NCBI GenBank assembly: GCA_036351115.1
Contig: JAZBOL010000057.1
Coordinates: 62,001 to 126,000 of the forward strand
Direction: 5' to 3'
DNA length: 64,000 nucleotides
Source of the DNA: Marinihelvus sp036351115
GTDB lineage: Bacteria > Pseudomonadota > Gammaproteobacteria > Xanthomonadales > SZUA-36
Shown here in pieces: positions 53,052 through 62,381 of this stretch. Every line of letters starts with the position of its first letter. Position 1 is the first letter of the stretch. Below the pieces are notes generated by a model. It worked only from the letters and a program-made list of their open reading frames with translations. It did no database searches and was not told the DNA's origin. The position numbers and the translations under genes were made by a program.

Positions 53052-54461
53052 TCAGTGATCGTGACGAAGCGCGTGGTACAGGGTCCGCTTGCCTGAACCG
53101 AGGACCAGACGGTCCTGGACGGCGAAATGCCGTTCCAGGGCCGCCTCGAACGGCGCGAGGTCGTAGTCGAGGTAGTCGTCGTCCTTGTTGCGCAGCAAGG
53201 TCTGAACCTTGTCGTCACTGCGGTCGACGAACTCGATGATCAGTTCCGGCGTCAGTTCCGCCAGCCAGGCCACGAAATCATCCAGCGGGACGTGGCCGGT
53301 GATGACCACGTGGTGAATGACCGCCAGGGCCAGTACCGCGTCCGGACGGGCCCGGCTCACCAGGTCCGTCCGCTCCTGCTGCTTCCAGCCCCAGTTGGGC
53401 GAAGGGTCCAGCACGTTCTGCAGCAGCGGCAGCACGTTGGTGGGACGGTCCGTTTCGAGAAACAGCCGGTCGAGGGACGGGTGGTCCACGTCCAGGGCCA
53501 GCACCTGGTCACAGTGCCGCGCGGCGATGCGGGAAAACTGGCCCTGGTTGCTGCCCATGTCCCACAGCAGGCTGCGGCGTCGCCCGGCCAGGCTTCGGTC
53601 CACGAATTCCGCCTTCTGATCGTGGTCCGCTTCCGTGTAGTTGTGGGTTTCGGCGTAATTCCCCCACTCCGTGCGGCCGTGGGACCAGGACAGGCCGCCG
53701 ACCAGCTTTTTCAGCTTCCGGACATTCGCCAGGATCAATTCCTTGTTGAAGCCGGCCGCCTTCAGATCCGACTTGACCGTGCGTTCGGTGGCGCTGAAGC
53801 GCTGGTCCAGCTTGGATTGCAACCAGACGTGGCTGGCGACGCCTTTCCGGAAACGGTCGCGGAAGCCCAGCAGGCGGTTGGCCTGCTGCAGATCCACGCC
53901 GTCGATCCGGGCCCGGAGCAGTGGCTGGAAGTCCAGCCCCCTGTAACACTGGAGAAGCAGGGGAAACAGGAACAGCTCGCAAAACTGGCGGTAGCCGGCC
54001 CAGGGCTGGCCCGCCGTCAGCGGCTCGAAAGAGCCGAGGTCGATGAAGACCGGGCGTCCGTCCACGAACTGGATGTTGTACGGGGTCGCATCCTTGAGAA
54101 TGAAATCCTCCGCCAGCGCATCCTCGAGCAGATCCAGCTGGAGCAGCGCAGCGGCTCGCAGCATGGAGGCGGTCCACTCATAGGGATAGGTAACAACCGG
54201 GACCCGGTCGTGCTCCAGGAAGCCGTCCCAGGCGTCGCGTTGCGCGTCATCCAGGGGGACTTCAGACGGTTCCAGCACCCGGGTGCCGACCAGCGTCCCC
54301 GCATCCCGGTGACGCGCATGGAAGGACGTGCGTTCCAGGGCGAGAAAGTTTTCCAGGGCGGACTGCCGCAGGCCTCGCACGACGCGGTCCCGGGTGACGT
54401 AGACGCGGCCCATACGGTCTCGAAAGGACCCACCCACGAAGGTGGCCTTGGCGTCACTCAT
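53052..54461 (-). CDS. Class I SAM-dependent methyltransferase with a kinase-like N-terminal region
   Basis: This 469-residue soluble protein has two parts. Residues 90-150 carry ILKDATPYNIQF and VFIDLGSF, resembling a protein or sugar kinase catalytic loop (D124, N129) and metal Asp (D141); no glycine-rich loop or clear lysine is visible. Residues 295-440 form a Rossmann methyltransferase with LLWDMGSNQGQFS (motif I, D301 to G307) and LALDVDHPS. The substrate is unknown. It is downstream of the small LDPGTGS gene by 30 bases, likely one unit, and next to a membrane sulfatase-fold gene, which suggests a cell-surface glycan or lipid target. Confidence 0.8.
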   Translation of the reverse strand: MSDAKATFVGGSFRDRMGRVYVTRDRVVRGLRQSALENFLALERTSFHARHRDAGTLVGTRVLEPSEVPLDDAQRDAWDGFLEHDRVPVVTYPYEWTASMLRAAALLQLDLLEDALAEDFILKDATPYNIQFVDGRPVFIDLGSFEPLTAGQPWAGYRQFCELFLFPLLLQCYRGLDFQPLLRARIDGVDLQQANRLLGFRDRFRKGVASHVWLQSKLDQRFSATERTVKSDLKAAGFNKELILANVRKLKKLVGGLSWSHGRTEWGNYAETHNYTEADHDQKAEFVDRSLAGRRRSLLWDMGSNQGQFSRIAARHCDQVLALDVDHPSLDRLFLETDRPTNVLPLLQNVLDPSPNWGWKQQERTDLVSRARPDAVLALAVIHHVVITGHVPLDDFVAWLAELTPELIIEFVDRSDDKVQTLLRNKDDDYLDYDLAPFEAALERHFAVQDRLVLGSGKRTLYHALRHDH

Positions 54462-54491
54462 GATGCTTGGCTGCTCGCTGGCGCGGGGCTG

Positions 54492-54722
54492 TCAGTCCGA
54501 GGAATCCCGGCTCAGGGGCTCGCTCTCCTCCGGGGAGGATCCGCCGAAAAACCCCTTGATGCGCTGCCAGTAGAGCTTCATGGCCACCGTGGCCGCAGCG
54601 ACGCCGCCGAGGATGACCTGGAGAATCATGCTGCCCGTGCCCGGGTCGAGATAGGCGTGGGCGGGGGCTGCGCAAAGCAGCGTCAACAGCAGGGCGATGA
54701 CGGTGATGGGGGTGGCTTTCAT
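54492..54722 (-). CDS. Small LDPGTGS-motif membrane protein
   Basis: This 76-residue protein has a signal peptide (cut after AHA, residue 23), the conserved motif YLDPGTGS at residues 24-31, one transmembrane helix (about 33-50) and a basic then acidic tail. The motif at the mature N-terminus recurs in small proteins near sulfatase-like and methyltransferase genes in many proteobacteria. No function is known to me. Start ATG 54722. It is the first gene of the unit with the methyltransferase and divergent from the sulfatase-fold gene. Confidence 0.8.
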   Translation of the reverse strand: MKATPITVIALLLTLLCAAPAHAYLDPGTGSMILQVILGGVAAATVAMKLYWQRIKGFFGGSSPEESEPLSRDSSD

Positions 54723-54869
54723 GGGCAATCCGTGTCGCGAAACGGTCTTAAAGCCGTCACGATCCTGTAATATTGAAGGCGGCAATCGTACCACGTTCCG
54801 GACGATTCCTGACCAAACACCCGGCAGCCTTGCGGCAGCGCCCTGCCCGGCATTCAGAAGGCCACAACC

Positions 54870-57527
54870 ATGCGCAGCAAAGAAGCCTCCGTCGATCGCC
54901 CGGGATGGACCACGGCCGCCCTTGTCTGCCTCGCGTTCATTGCCGGCCCGTTCGGGGTCACGCCCCTGGTGTTGCACAGCGCCAACCAGCTGAATTTCAA
55001 CGTCGGCCTGACCTGGGCCATGGTCGGCCCGGCCGGCCTCGCGCTCCTCGTCTTCGTGGTCCTTACGCCCCTGGCCCGCCTGAGCACCCGCTTCGCCGCC
55101 CTCGTCCTGGGCGCCGCCGTCATGTTCTGGGTGCAGGGTCACGTGCTGGTCTGGGACTACGGCGTGCTGGACGGTCGGGCCATCGACTGGGGCGATCGCG
55201 CCTGGCGCGGCGCACTGGACGGTGTGCTGTGGCTGGCGGTGATCCTGGGCGCCGCGGCGTTCGCGTCGCGGCTGCGCCCCTACCTGGCGACCCTGTCCCT
55301 GGCGTTGCTCGCCATCTACGCGGTGACCGCCATCGGCAGCCTGGCGACCCGGACGCCCGCCCCCGCGTTTCACCATTACACGCTGGATGAAACGCACCAG
55401 TTCGATTTCTCGAGTCAACAGAACGTAATCCTGGTCGTTCTCGACGCGTTCCAGTCCGACGTGTTCCAGGAGTTGCTCGACACCCGGTCTGACCTGTTCG
55501 ACGCCTTCGACGGCTTCACCTTCTACCGCAATGCAAGCGCCGGCTTCGCCAAGACCTATGCCAGCATCCCGCTCATGTTCACCGGCGAGTGGTACGACAA
55601 TTCTGAGCCGATCACGGCGTTCGTCGAACGCAGTTTTCTCGAGCATTCCGTTTCCACGGAACTGGTGAACTCCGGCTGGCGCGTGGACCTGTTTCCGGAC
55701 ATCCCCCGGGTCGTGCACCACGACGAGCGGGTGGCCAGCAACGTGGTGGCCCGCAACGACCCGGTGCTCGTGGCGGAGGACTCGGGCCGCCTCGCGGACC
55801 TGTCCCTGTTCCGGGTCTCCCCGCATTTCCTGAAGCGGTTCTGGTTGAACGATGACCAGTGGCGCCTGTCCGCCGCCTGGTCGTCCCGGGCCAGGGAGCA
55901 CGCCAACCCGACGACGCTGCGCCAGGTGGACCATCCCAACGGCGCCGCCCGGTTCGCCCTTTCCGCGCTGGAATTCGGGCGGGTGGCCTGGGACGAGCCG
56001 GCCTTCAAGTTTTACCACCTGATGGTGCCCCACGAACCCTTTCTCCTGCGCGAGGATTTCAGCGTCGAGCGCTGGCCCGCGGGACGGGAAGGCTTTACCG
56101 GCCAGTCGGCGGCGACGGTTCGAGTGCTGGAATCGTTGATCCGCGCACTCGCGTCCCTGGGGATCGACGATCGAACCAGCCTCGTGGTGGTCGCGGATCA
56201 CGGGGGCGGCGACTACAACGCCGGCGTTCGCCTGGGTGACGTCGTACCGGCGCCGGATCCGTCGGCCAGCCCCGCCATGTCGGAGCAATATCATGCCTCC
56301 GCCCTGCCCCTGGTCCTCGTTCGTCCCGCCGGCGCGACGGGACCACTGAGCATCTCGGACGACCCCGTTTCCATCGGCGACGTGGCCGCGACGCTCGCCC
56401 GGGAGGCCGGCCTGCCGGGCGCGCGCGCCAACGCCATCGGTGACGGGCGAGACCCGGGCGGGGCGAGCGCGGAACGCCGGTATTACTTTTACCGCCACCA
56501 GGGCTGGGAGGGGGACTACCTGCCGCCCATGGAAGAGTTCGTGGTGACCGGTCACAGCTGGGACATCGACGCCTGGGCGTCGACGGGACGCGTAATCGCC
56601 CCCGGCGGGGTCATCGAGCGCATCCAGGGCCTGTCGGCGGAAGAACGGGTCCGCTTCGATGGGCAGGGACTGGCCAGCACCTGGCTCCGCGAGGGCTGGA
56701 GCGGCGCCGAGCCTTCCGGCACCTGGTCCGCCGCTCCCCGGGCCAGCCTGCAGATCCCCCTGGACCTGCACTCCTCGGCGCCACCGCCGACTCACATTCA
56801 TTTCTGGCTGACGCCGTTTCTTGCCGGGGGACAGCTGGAGGCGCAGCGCCTGAGGCTGTCGGAATTCACCGGCACGCCGACCGCTTCCGAAGCCACGGAA
56901 CTCGCCAGCTGGTCCGTGCGTTCCCGGGGCTGCTTCAGCGCGGTGTTGCCCGCGGGCTGGCACGAGACCGGAGCGCTGAAGCTGCAGCTGGATCTGCCGG
57001 ATGCCGCAGCGCCCAACGATTTCGGCCTCAGCGGCGACTTCCGGCTGCTGGGTGTCCGGCTCACGGCCATGGAAATCGGACCCGCGCGGACCGCCCCCCT
57101 GTCGACGGACCTGGGGCGCCTACCCGAGTCGCAACTCGAATGCGCGGTGCAGGGATCGGGCTGGGACCGGGAAGGCGAGAGTTTCGTTTCCACGAAGTCC
57201 CGGGCTCGCCTGCAGCTGACGTTGCCCGATACGATTCCGGAGGGAACTGCAGCCATCGAGGTCACCGCCGAGATACTGCCGTTCCTGGGTGAGGGCCGGA
57301 TCGCAGCCCAGCGCGTGTCGGTGAGCGTCGCCGGGGAGGTCCTGGATGAGCGCACGGTGGCCGCGGCCGAATCCTGGACCCTGAGGGTGCCCCATGATCC
57401 CGGCAGGCGCCGGCTCGACCTGGAGTTCGAGTTTCCCGATGCCGCGACGCCGAAAAGCCTGGGCATGAACGTCGATGGCCGGGCCCTGGCCGTTCGGTTG
57501 AACCACCTGACCCTGGAGGCGCGCTGA
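54870..57527 (+). CDS. Membrane alkaline-phosphatase/sulfatase-fold protein with duplicated C-terminal domains
   Basis: This 885-residue protein has about five transmembrane helices (12-155), then a large domain with the alkaline-phosphatase-superfamily pattern: NVILVVLDAFQSD (metal Asp), a nucleophile candidate in FAKTYASIP, and VVVADHGGGDYN (metal Asp/His). This is the layout of membrane phosphoglycerol or phosphoethanolamine transferases and sulfatases. Two beta-type repeats follow (about 605-735 and 755-885), each ending in FPDAATPKSLGM-like text. It probably modifies an envelope glycan or lipid with its head domain in the periplasm; the exact reaction is open. ATG 54870. Confidence 0.82.
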   Translation: MRSKEASVDRPGWTTAALVCLAFIAGPFGVTPLVLHSANQLNFNVGLTWAMVGPAGLALLVFVVLTPLARLSTRFAALVLGAAVMFWVQGHVLVWDYGVLDGRAIDWGDRAWRGALDGVLWLAVILGAAAFASRLRPYLATLSLALLAIYAVTAIGSLATRTPAPAFHHYTLDETHQFDFSSQQNVILVVLDAFQSDVFQELLDTRSDLFDAFDGFTFYRNASAGFAKTYASIPLMFTGEWYDNSEPITAFVERSFLEHSVSTELVNSGWRVDLFPDIPRVVHHDERVASNVVARNDPVLVAEDSGRLADLSLFRVSPHFLKRFWLNDDQWRLSAAWSSRAREHANPTTLRQVDHPNGAARFALSALEFGRVAWDEPAFKFYHLMVPHEPFLLREDFSVERWPAGREGFTGQSAATVRVLESLIRALASLGIDDRTSLVVVADHGGGDYNAGVRLGDVVPAPDPSASPAMSEQYHASALPLVLVRPAGATGPLSISDDPVSIGDVAATLAREAGLPGARANAIGDGRDPGGASAERRYYFYRHQGWEGDYLPPMEEFVVTGHSWDIDAWASTGRVIAPGGVIERIQGLSAEERVRFDGQGLASTWLREGWSGAEPSGTWSAAPRASLQIPLDLHSSAPPPTHIHFWLTPFLAGGQLEAQRLRLSEFTGTPTASEATELASWSVRSRGCFSAVLPAGWHETGALKLQLDLPDAAAPNDFGLSGDFRLLGVRLTAMEIGPARTAPLSTDLGRLPESQLECAVQGSGWDREGESFVSTKSRARLQLTLPDTIPEGTAAIEVTAEILPFLGEGRIAAQRVSVSVAGEVLDERTVAAAESWTLRVPHDPGRRRLDLEFEFPDAATPKSLGMNVDGRALAVRLNHLTLEAR

Positions 57528-57592
57528 GGCTTCGGCCCGCTTCGGCGGGATATTCGCTATAGTGATGCCGGCTGGTCGGAGACCCATTCCCG

Positions 57593-59569
57593 TTGAAGGC
57601 GACACCATCTATCGCAAAAACCCTGTCGGCATTGCTGCTGGTGACCGCCTGCGTTCATGCCGCGGAGGCGGCTGCATCGACCGATGCCGGGCCAAACGCC
57701 GTTCTCATCCGCGCCGAGGCCCTGTCTGAGCGTCGACTCCCTGACCGCATCGCCATCCCGGGCCGCGGATTCGCCACCGGCACTTCAGCGGCACTGGCCT
57801 GCATGGCTCACCATGCCTGGCGGGATGCGCTCGTCGTTTACCTGCCGGATACCCGTGACTGCATGCCGCTGCGGGGGCTGCTCGCCCTCGCCCCACATGA
57901 TCAGACCCTGCCGCGCGCCGTTCGCCGGGCGCAGCTGGAGCAACGCCTCGCCGGCGAAGACATCCTGGTTTTCCGGGCGGAGCTCGCCGAGGACTCGGCC
58001 GGCGAGTCGCTGGTCGGCTACCCGGTCCTGACCCAGGCGATCGCCGCCGATCAGTGCTCCTGCCCCGATCCCGGTAACGCCACGCCGGTGCTGGCGGCGC
58101 CGACCGGCGCACCCCAACAGGTGGCGGAAGGCGCCGCGATCTCGACCATCGGTTTCAGCGCCACGGACAGTGACGGCGACACCCTGACCCCGAGCTTCTC
58201 GTTCCGCAAGGACACGGGCCTCAGTACACCGGGTCTGCCAGGCGGACTGGTGGCGAATTGCACGGGCAATGCGGGCACGCTGAGCTGCCCGGTCACCGGC
58301 ACCGCGCCCGCGACCCTCGGCGAGTACGTCATTCGCCTGAGCGTGTCCGACGGCCTCGCATCCGCATCGAGGACCGCCACGCTGACCGTCACTTCGACTC
58401 GGCCTGCCGGTAGCCTCACCGTTTCGGCCATTTCGGGATCCACCACGGAGAGCGGTGGCCGGGCCAGTTTCACCGTGGTCCTGGACAATCCACCCACCCA
58501 GGACGTGTTTCTCTCCCTGTCGAGCAACGACCCCGGGGAGGGTACGGTCACGCCCACCAGCCTCACCTTCACGCCGGGCGACTGGAACGTGCCCCAACCG
58601 GTCACGGTCACCGGCGTCGACGACGACATCCAGGACGGGCCAGTGACCTTCCAGGTACTGACCTCCAATACCCAGAGCACCGATGGTCTCTGGGACGACG
58701 TGGCCGTGGACAATGTCGATGTCGTCAACCTGGACAATGAAGTGGTGACCCGCGTGGACCGGCCGGCAGGCGGACTGGCCGTACCGCTCGACTGCGGCGC
58801 CGGCGCCCTGCAGCGGAGGTTCGCGGTCGACGAGACCCGGGCGGTGTTCGATGTGAATGTCGGACTCAGCGTGGCTCATGGCCGGCGCGGTGACCTCGCG
58901 GCCACCCTGGAATCTCCCGACGGAACGGTGCGGAGCATCCTGCTCTCCGATGCCGGAGATTTGAACGCCGATTACGATGTCCTGTTCGACGGGGATGGCG
59001 GTGGAGCCACCAACAGTGGTGCAAACGATGATCTCGGCGCACCGATCCAGGACCGGCGGGTGCTCCAGGCGGCGCTCACGGACTACAAGGGTGAGATCCC
59101 GCTCGGAGACTGGGTCCTGACCCTGTGCGACGCGGCGCCGGGCATCGACGACGGTAACTACCTGGGCGCGTTCCTGGAAATCACGCCGCTGATCCCCAAC
59201 GCCGCGGAATTCTGCAACGGCAACGTGGTGACCGGCGTCACCGCCAGTGAGAACGCGGCGTTCGAAGCCTGCGAAGTGCTGTCCGTCGGTCCGCTCACGG
59301 GAGAAGCGGATGCGGACATTTACCTGTCGAGCGGTTGGGAAATCCTCATCGAACCCGAGTTCGAGATCCAGCAAGGCGCCACGCTCCGGGCCACCACCAG
59401 CGGCCAGAGCCTCTGCCTCGTCAGCGCCGAACCCATGCCACGCGGCAGCCACTCCTGCGTGGATCAGATCTGTGAAGTGAACTCAGCCTGCTGCGATTCC
59501 GCCTTCAGCCAACAGTGCCTTGACCAGGTCCAGTCGATCTGCGGGCTCAGCTGCGACCCCAACCCCTGA
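57593..59569 (+). CDS. Secreted multidomain surface protein with proprotein-convertase P-domain
   Basis: This 658-residue protein has a signal peptide (cut near AEA, residue 26), a 150-residue N-terminal region, a cadherin/Ig-like domain (about 175-275), a Calx-beta-like domain (about 280-385), a P-domain (about 395-535, LPLDCGAGALQ-type start and LGDWVLTLCD) and a Cys-rich C-terminal end with CVDQIC, CCD and CGLSC. It has no protease domain. It is likely a surface or secreted binding protein. TTG is used as start; GGAG lies about a dozen bases upstream, so the start is uncertain. Confidence 0.72.
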   Translation: MKATPSIAKTLSALLLVTACVHAAEAAASTDAGPNAVLIRAEALSERRLPDRIAIPGRGFATGTSAALACMAHHAWRDALVVYLPDTRDCMPLRGLLALAPHDQTLPRAVRRAQLEQRLAGEDILVFRAELAEDSAGESLVGYPVLTQAIAADQCSCPDPGNATPVLAAPTGAPQQVAEGAAISTIGFSATDSDGDTLTPSFSFRKDTGLSTPGLPGGLVANCTGNAGTLSCPVTGTAPATLGEYVIRLSVSDGLASASRTATLTVTSTRPAGSLTVSAISGSTTESGGRASFTVVLDNPPTQDVFLSLSSNDPGEGTVTPTSLTFTPGDWNVPQPVTVTGVDDDIQDGPVTFQVLTSNTQSTDGLWDDVAVDNVDVVNLDNEVVTRVDRPAGGLAVPLDCGAGALQRRFAVDETRAVFDVNVGLSVAHGRRGDLAATLESPDGTVRSILLSDAGDLNADYDVLFDGDGGGATNSGANDDLGAPIQDRRVLQAALTDYKGEIPLGDWVLTLCDAAPGIDDGNYLGAFLEITPLIPNAAEFCNGNVVTGVTASENAAFEACEVLSVGPLTGEADADIYLSSGWEILIEPEFEIQQGATLRATTSGQSLCLVSAEPMPRGSHSCVDQICEVNSACCDSAFSQQCLDQVQSICGLSCDPNP

Positions 59570-59614
59570 AGCCATTCCCGATGACACGCCTCAGGCCCGG
59601 GTTGCGCCCCCCGT

Positions 59615-61843
59615 TCAGGCCCTGGCCCGGTCACCGAGCGGCAAGGTGTCGCGACGCACCCCCGTCGCGGCAAACAGGGCGTTTGCCAACGCCGGCCCCA
59701 GCGGCGGCGTACCCGGCTCGCCCACCCCCGTAGGGGCCGTATCGGACGCCACGATGTGGACCTCCACCGCCGGCATCTCGTTGATGCGGAGCGGGCGGTA
59801 GCGGTCGAAGTTGCCCTGCTCCACGCGTCCCCCGTCGAGGGTGATTTCCTCACGCAGCGCGGCCGAGAGTCCGTAGCCGATGGCGCCCTCCATCTGGGCG
59901 CGGATCACGTCCGGGTTGATCGCGATGCCGCAGTCCACGGCGCAAACCACGCGATCGACGGTGAACCGGTCCTGACCGTCCACGGAAACCTCGACCACCT
60001 CTGCCACGAAGGAGCCGAAGGACTCGTGCACAGCGATGCCCCGGCCCCTTCCCGACGGCAGCGGATCGCCCCAGCCCGCGCGCTCTGCTGCGGTCTCGAG
60101 CACCGCGAGGTGTCGCGGATGATTTTTCAGCAGCTTCCGGCGCAGCTCGAAGGGGTCCTGACCGGCAGCAGCGGCGAGTTCATCGATGAACGCCTCCACA
60201 ACGAAGGCATTTTGCGTGTGACCCACGGAGCGCCACCAGAGCACGGGAACGCCGGTCTCCACCGGATGCCAGTCCACACGCACGTTGGGAATGTCGTAGG
60301 GCAGCTCCCGGGCGCCCTCCACGGCCGAGACATCCAGGCCGTCCTGGATCATGACTTCGAACGGGGTGTTCTCCAGGATGGACTGCACGGCGGTGCGGTG
60401 GCGCCAGGCCACGATAGCGCCGTTCTGGTCCAGGGCCGCCTCGAGGTCGTGCACGCTCATGGGCCGGTAATAACCGGCACGCATGTCGTCCTCCCGCGTC
60501 CACATGAGCTTGAGCGGCGCCTTCGCCTTCATGGCCCGGGCCACCATCACGGCCTCGGCCACGTAATCGCTGTTGGGGGCTGCGCGCCGGCCGAAACTGC
60601 CGCCCGCCCAGACCGTTTGCACCCGGACCTGTTCCGGCGCCAGGCCCGCAATCTGCGCCGCCACCTGCTGATCCACCGTGGGCAGCTGCGCGCCGGTCCA
60701 GATGTCGCATCGGTCACGCTCCAGGCGCACGACACAATCCATGGGTTCCATGGTCGCGTGCGCGAGGAAAGGAAAACGAAACCGCCGGCGCACGACCTGC
60801 TCGCCTTCCCTGAGGGCCTGGTCGACGTTCCCGTCGTCCCGGGCCGTGATGCTGTCATCGGCCAGCGCGGCTTCGAACGCAGCCCGGAGCGCCTCGCTAC
60901 CCCGCCGTTCCGCCCCGTCCTCGTTCCACTCGACCACCAGGGCATCGCGCCCTTTCTTCGCCGCCCAGTAACCGTCCGCCACCACGGCGACGCCGCGGGA
61001 GATTTCCACCACCTCCCGCACGCCGGGTACGGCCAGGGCTTTCGTGGCGTCAAAGGAAGCCACCGTCGCACCAAAGCGCGGCGGGTGGGCGACGAGCGCC
61101 GTCAGCATGCCGGGCAGGGCCTGGTCGAGCGTGAACATGGCGCTGCCGTCGGTCTTCGACGGCGAGTCGAGCCGCGGCACGTGCGTGCCGATCAGCTTGA
61201 ACTCACCGGGCGCCTTGAGCGCCGGATCGGCCGGCGGCGACACGGCGGAGGCCGCATCGGCGAGCGCTCCGAAAGCGGCCTGCCGGCCGCTGGGGCCGTG
61301 GCGCACGACGCCACCCGCGACCGTGAGCGTATGGGCCGGCACACCCCAGCGGGCAGCGGCCGCACCCACCAGCATGGCGCGGGCGGCGGCAGCGGCTTCC
61401 CGGAGTTGCTGCCAGGAGTTGGCGATCGAGGTCGAACCGCCCGTGGCCTGCACCGGGCCGAAGAAGAGGTTGTTGTATCGGCTCGCGTCCGCCGGCGCGA
61501 ATTCCGCCCGCATCTGCGACCAGTCCGCATCCAGTTCCTCGGCGACGATCGTGGGCAGACCGGTCGTGACCCCCTGCCCCTTGTCGAGATGCTTGATCAT
61601 CACCGTGACCGTGTTGTCGGATCCGATCCGGATAAAGGGGCCGAACTCGGTCAGCGAACCGGGATCGTCCATGGCCGCCTCGAGCAGGCGGGGACTGCCG
61701 ACCAGGCTACCGACCATGAATCCGCCGCCGGCGAGGCCGATGACTTGCAGAAACCGCCGACGATCCGGCCGATCGAGCTCACCGGCGCCTGGCTCCGTCG
61801 CAACGTCATCGCTGATAAGGCGCTGCAGTAAACGTGGGTTCAT
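59615..61843 (-). CDS. iorB: Molybdenum hydroxylase large subunit, isoquinoline 1-oxidoreductase beta type
   Basis: With ATG 61843 this is a 742-residue protein with a Tat signal (DRRRFLQVIGLAGGGFMVG). It has two aldehyde-oxidase/xanthine-dehydrogenase molybdopterin-binding halves: VWAGGSFGRRAAPNS and the C-terminal GVGEPGTPPLGPALANALF segment for the cofactor and catalytic Glu. With the small iron-sulfur subunit it hydroxylates an N-heterocycle or oxidises an aldehyde. The Tat signal sends the complex to the periplasm. The gene starts right after the iorA stop. No FAD subunit is present, as usual for this type. Confidence 0.9.
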   Translation of the reverse strand: MNPRLLQRLISDDVATEPGAGELDRPDRRRFLQVIGLAGGGFMVGSLVGSPRLLEAAMDDPGSLTEFGPFIRIGSDNTVTVMIKHLDKGQGVTTGLPTIVAEELDADWSQMRAEFAPADASRYNNLFFGPVQATGGSTSIANSWQQLREAAAAARAMLVGAAAARWGVPAHTLTVAGGVVRHGPSGRQAAFGALADAASAVSPPADPALKAPGEFKLIGTHVPRLDSPSKTDGSAMFTLDQALPGMLTALVAHPPRFGATVASFDATKALAVPGVREVVEISRGVAVVADGYWAAKKGRDALVVEWNEDGAERRGSEALRAAFEAALADDSITARDDGNVDQALREGEQVVRRRFRFPFLAHATMEPMDCVVRLERDRCDIWTGAQLPTVDQQVAAQIAGLAPEQVRVQTVWAGGSFGRRAAPNSDYVAEAVMVARAMKAKAPLKLMWTREDDMRAGYYRPMSVHDLEAALDQNGAIVAWRHRTAVQSILENTPFEVMIQDGLDVSAVEGARELPYDIPNVRVDWHPVETGVPVLWWRSVGHTQNAFVVEAFIDELAAAAGQDPFELRRKLLKNHPRHLAVLETAAERAGWGDPLPSGRGRGIAVHESFGSFVAEVVEVSVDGQDRFTVDRVVCAVDCGIAINPDVIRAQMEGAIGYGLSAALREEITLDGGRVEQGNFDRYRPLRINEMPAVEVHIVASDTAPTGVGEPGTPPLGPALANALFAATGVRRDTLPLGDRARA

Positions 61844-61844
61844 T

Positions 61845-62318
61845 TCAGGCCTCCAGGGCGTCGGCGGCTTCGTGAATGGCGGCACGAATCCGGTGATAGG
61901 TGGCGCAGCGGCACAGGTTGCCCTGCATGGCCGCGTCGATGTCCGCGTCGCTTGGGCGGGAATTGCCGGCCAGCAGCGCGGTCGCGCTCATCATCTGGCC
62001 GGACTGGCAGTAGCCGCACTGGACCACGTCCAGGGAGCGCCAGGCGTCGCGGACGGCCTGCCCGGCCCGGGCCGACGCGCCGTCCGTTACGCCTTCCACG
62101 GTGGTGATCTCGCGACCCTCGGCCGCGGACGCCGGCAGCACGCAGGAGCGCATGGCCTGGCCGTCGACGTGCACGGTGCAGGCGCCGCACTGGGCGATGC
62201 CGCACCCGAACTTGGTGCCGGTCAATCCGAGATCTTCCCGGAGCACCCACAGCAACGGCTTGTCCGCCGGTGTATCGACCGTGTGGTTCTGACCGTTGAC
62301 CTTCAGGGTTAGGGGCAT
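61845..62318 (-). CDS. iorA: [2Fe-2S] small subunit of the molybdenum hydroxylase
   Basis: This 157-residue protein has the plant-type cluster cysteines C39, C44, C47 and C59 (CGIAQCGAC) and the second cluster cysteines C101, C104, C136 and C138 (CGYCQSGQ and CRC). It passes electrons from the molybdenum site of IorB. It has no signal of its own and is probably exported together with the Tat-signal-bearing IorB. It is translationally coupled to iorB. Confidence 0.94.
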   Translation of the reverse strand: MPLTLKVNGQNHTVDTPADKPLLWVLREDLGLTGTKFGCGIAQCGACTVHVDGQAMRSCVLPASAAEGREITTVEGVTDGASARAGQAVRDAWRSLDVVQCGYCQSGQMMSATALLAGNSRPSDADIDAAMQGNLCRCATYHRIRAAIHEAADALEA

Positions 62319-62381
62319 GTGACTATCCTCTGGCTGGATGAGGTGAAGTTAGCAGACTGGCCGCAAAGGTTTCATTGCGTC

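Noticed and set aside
54723..56963. Long minus-strand frame continuing upstream of the LDPGTGS gene
   Set aside because: Only the last 76 codons look like a real protein with a signal peptide; the rest is antisense to the sulfatase-fold gene.
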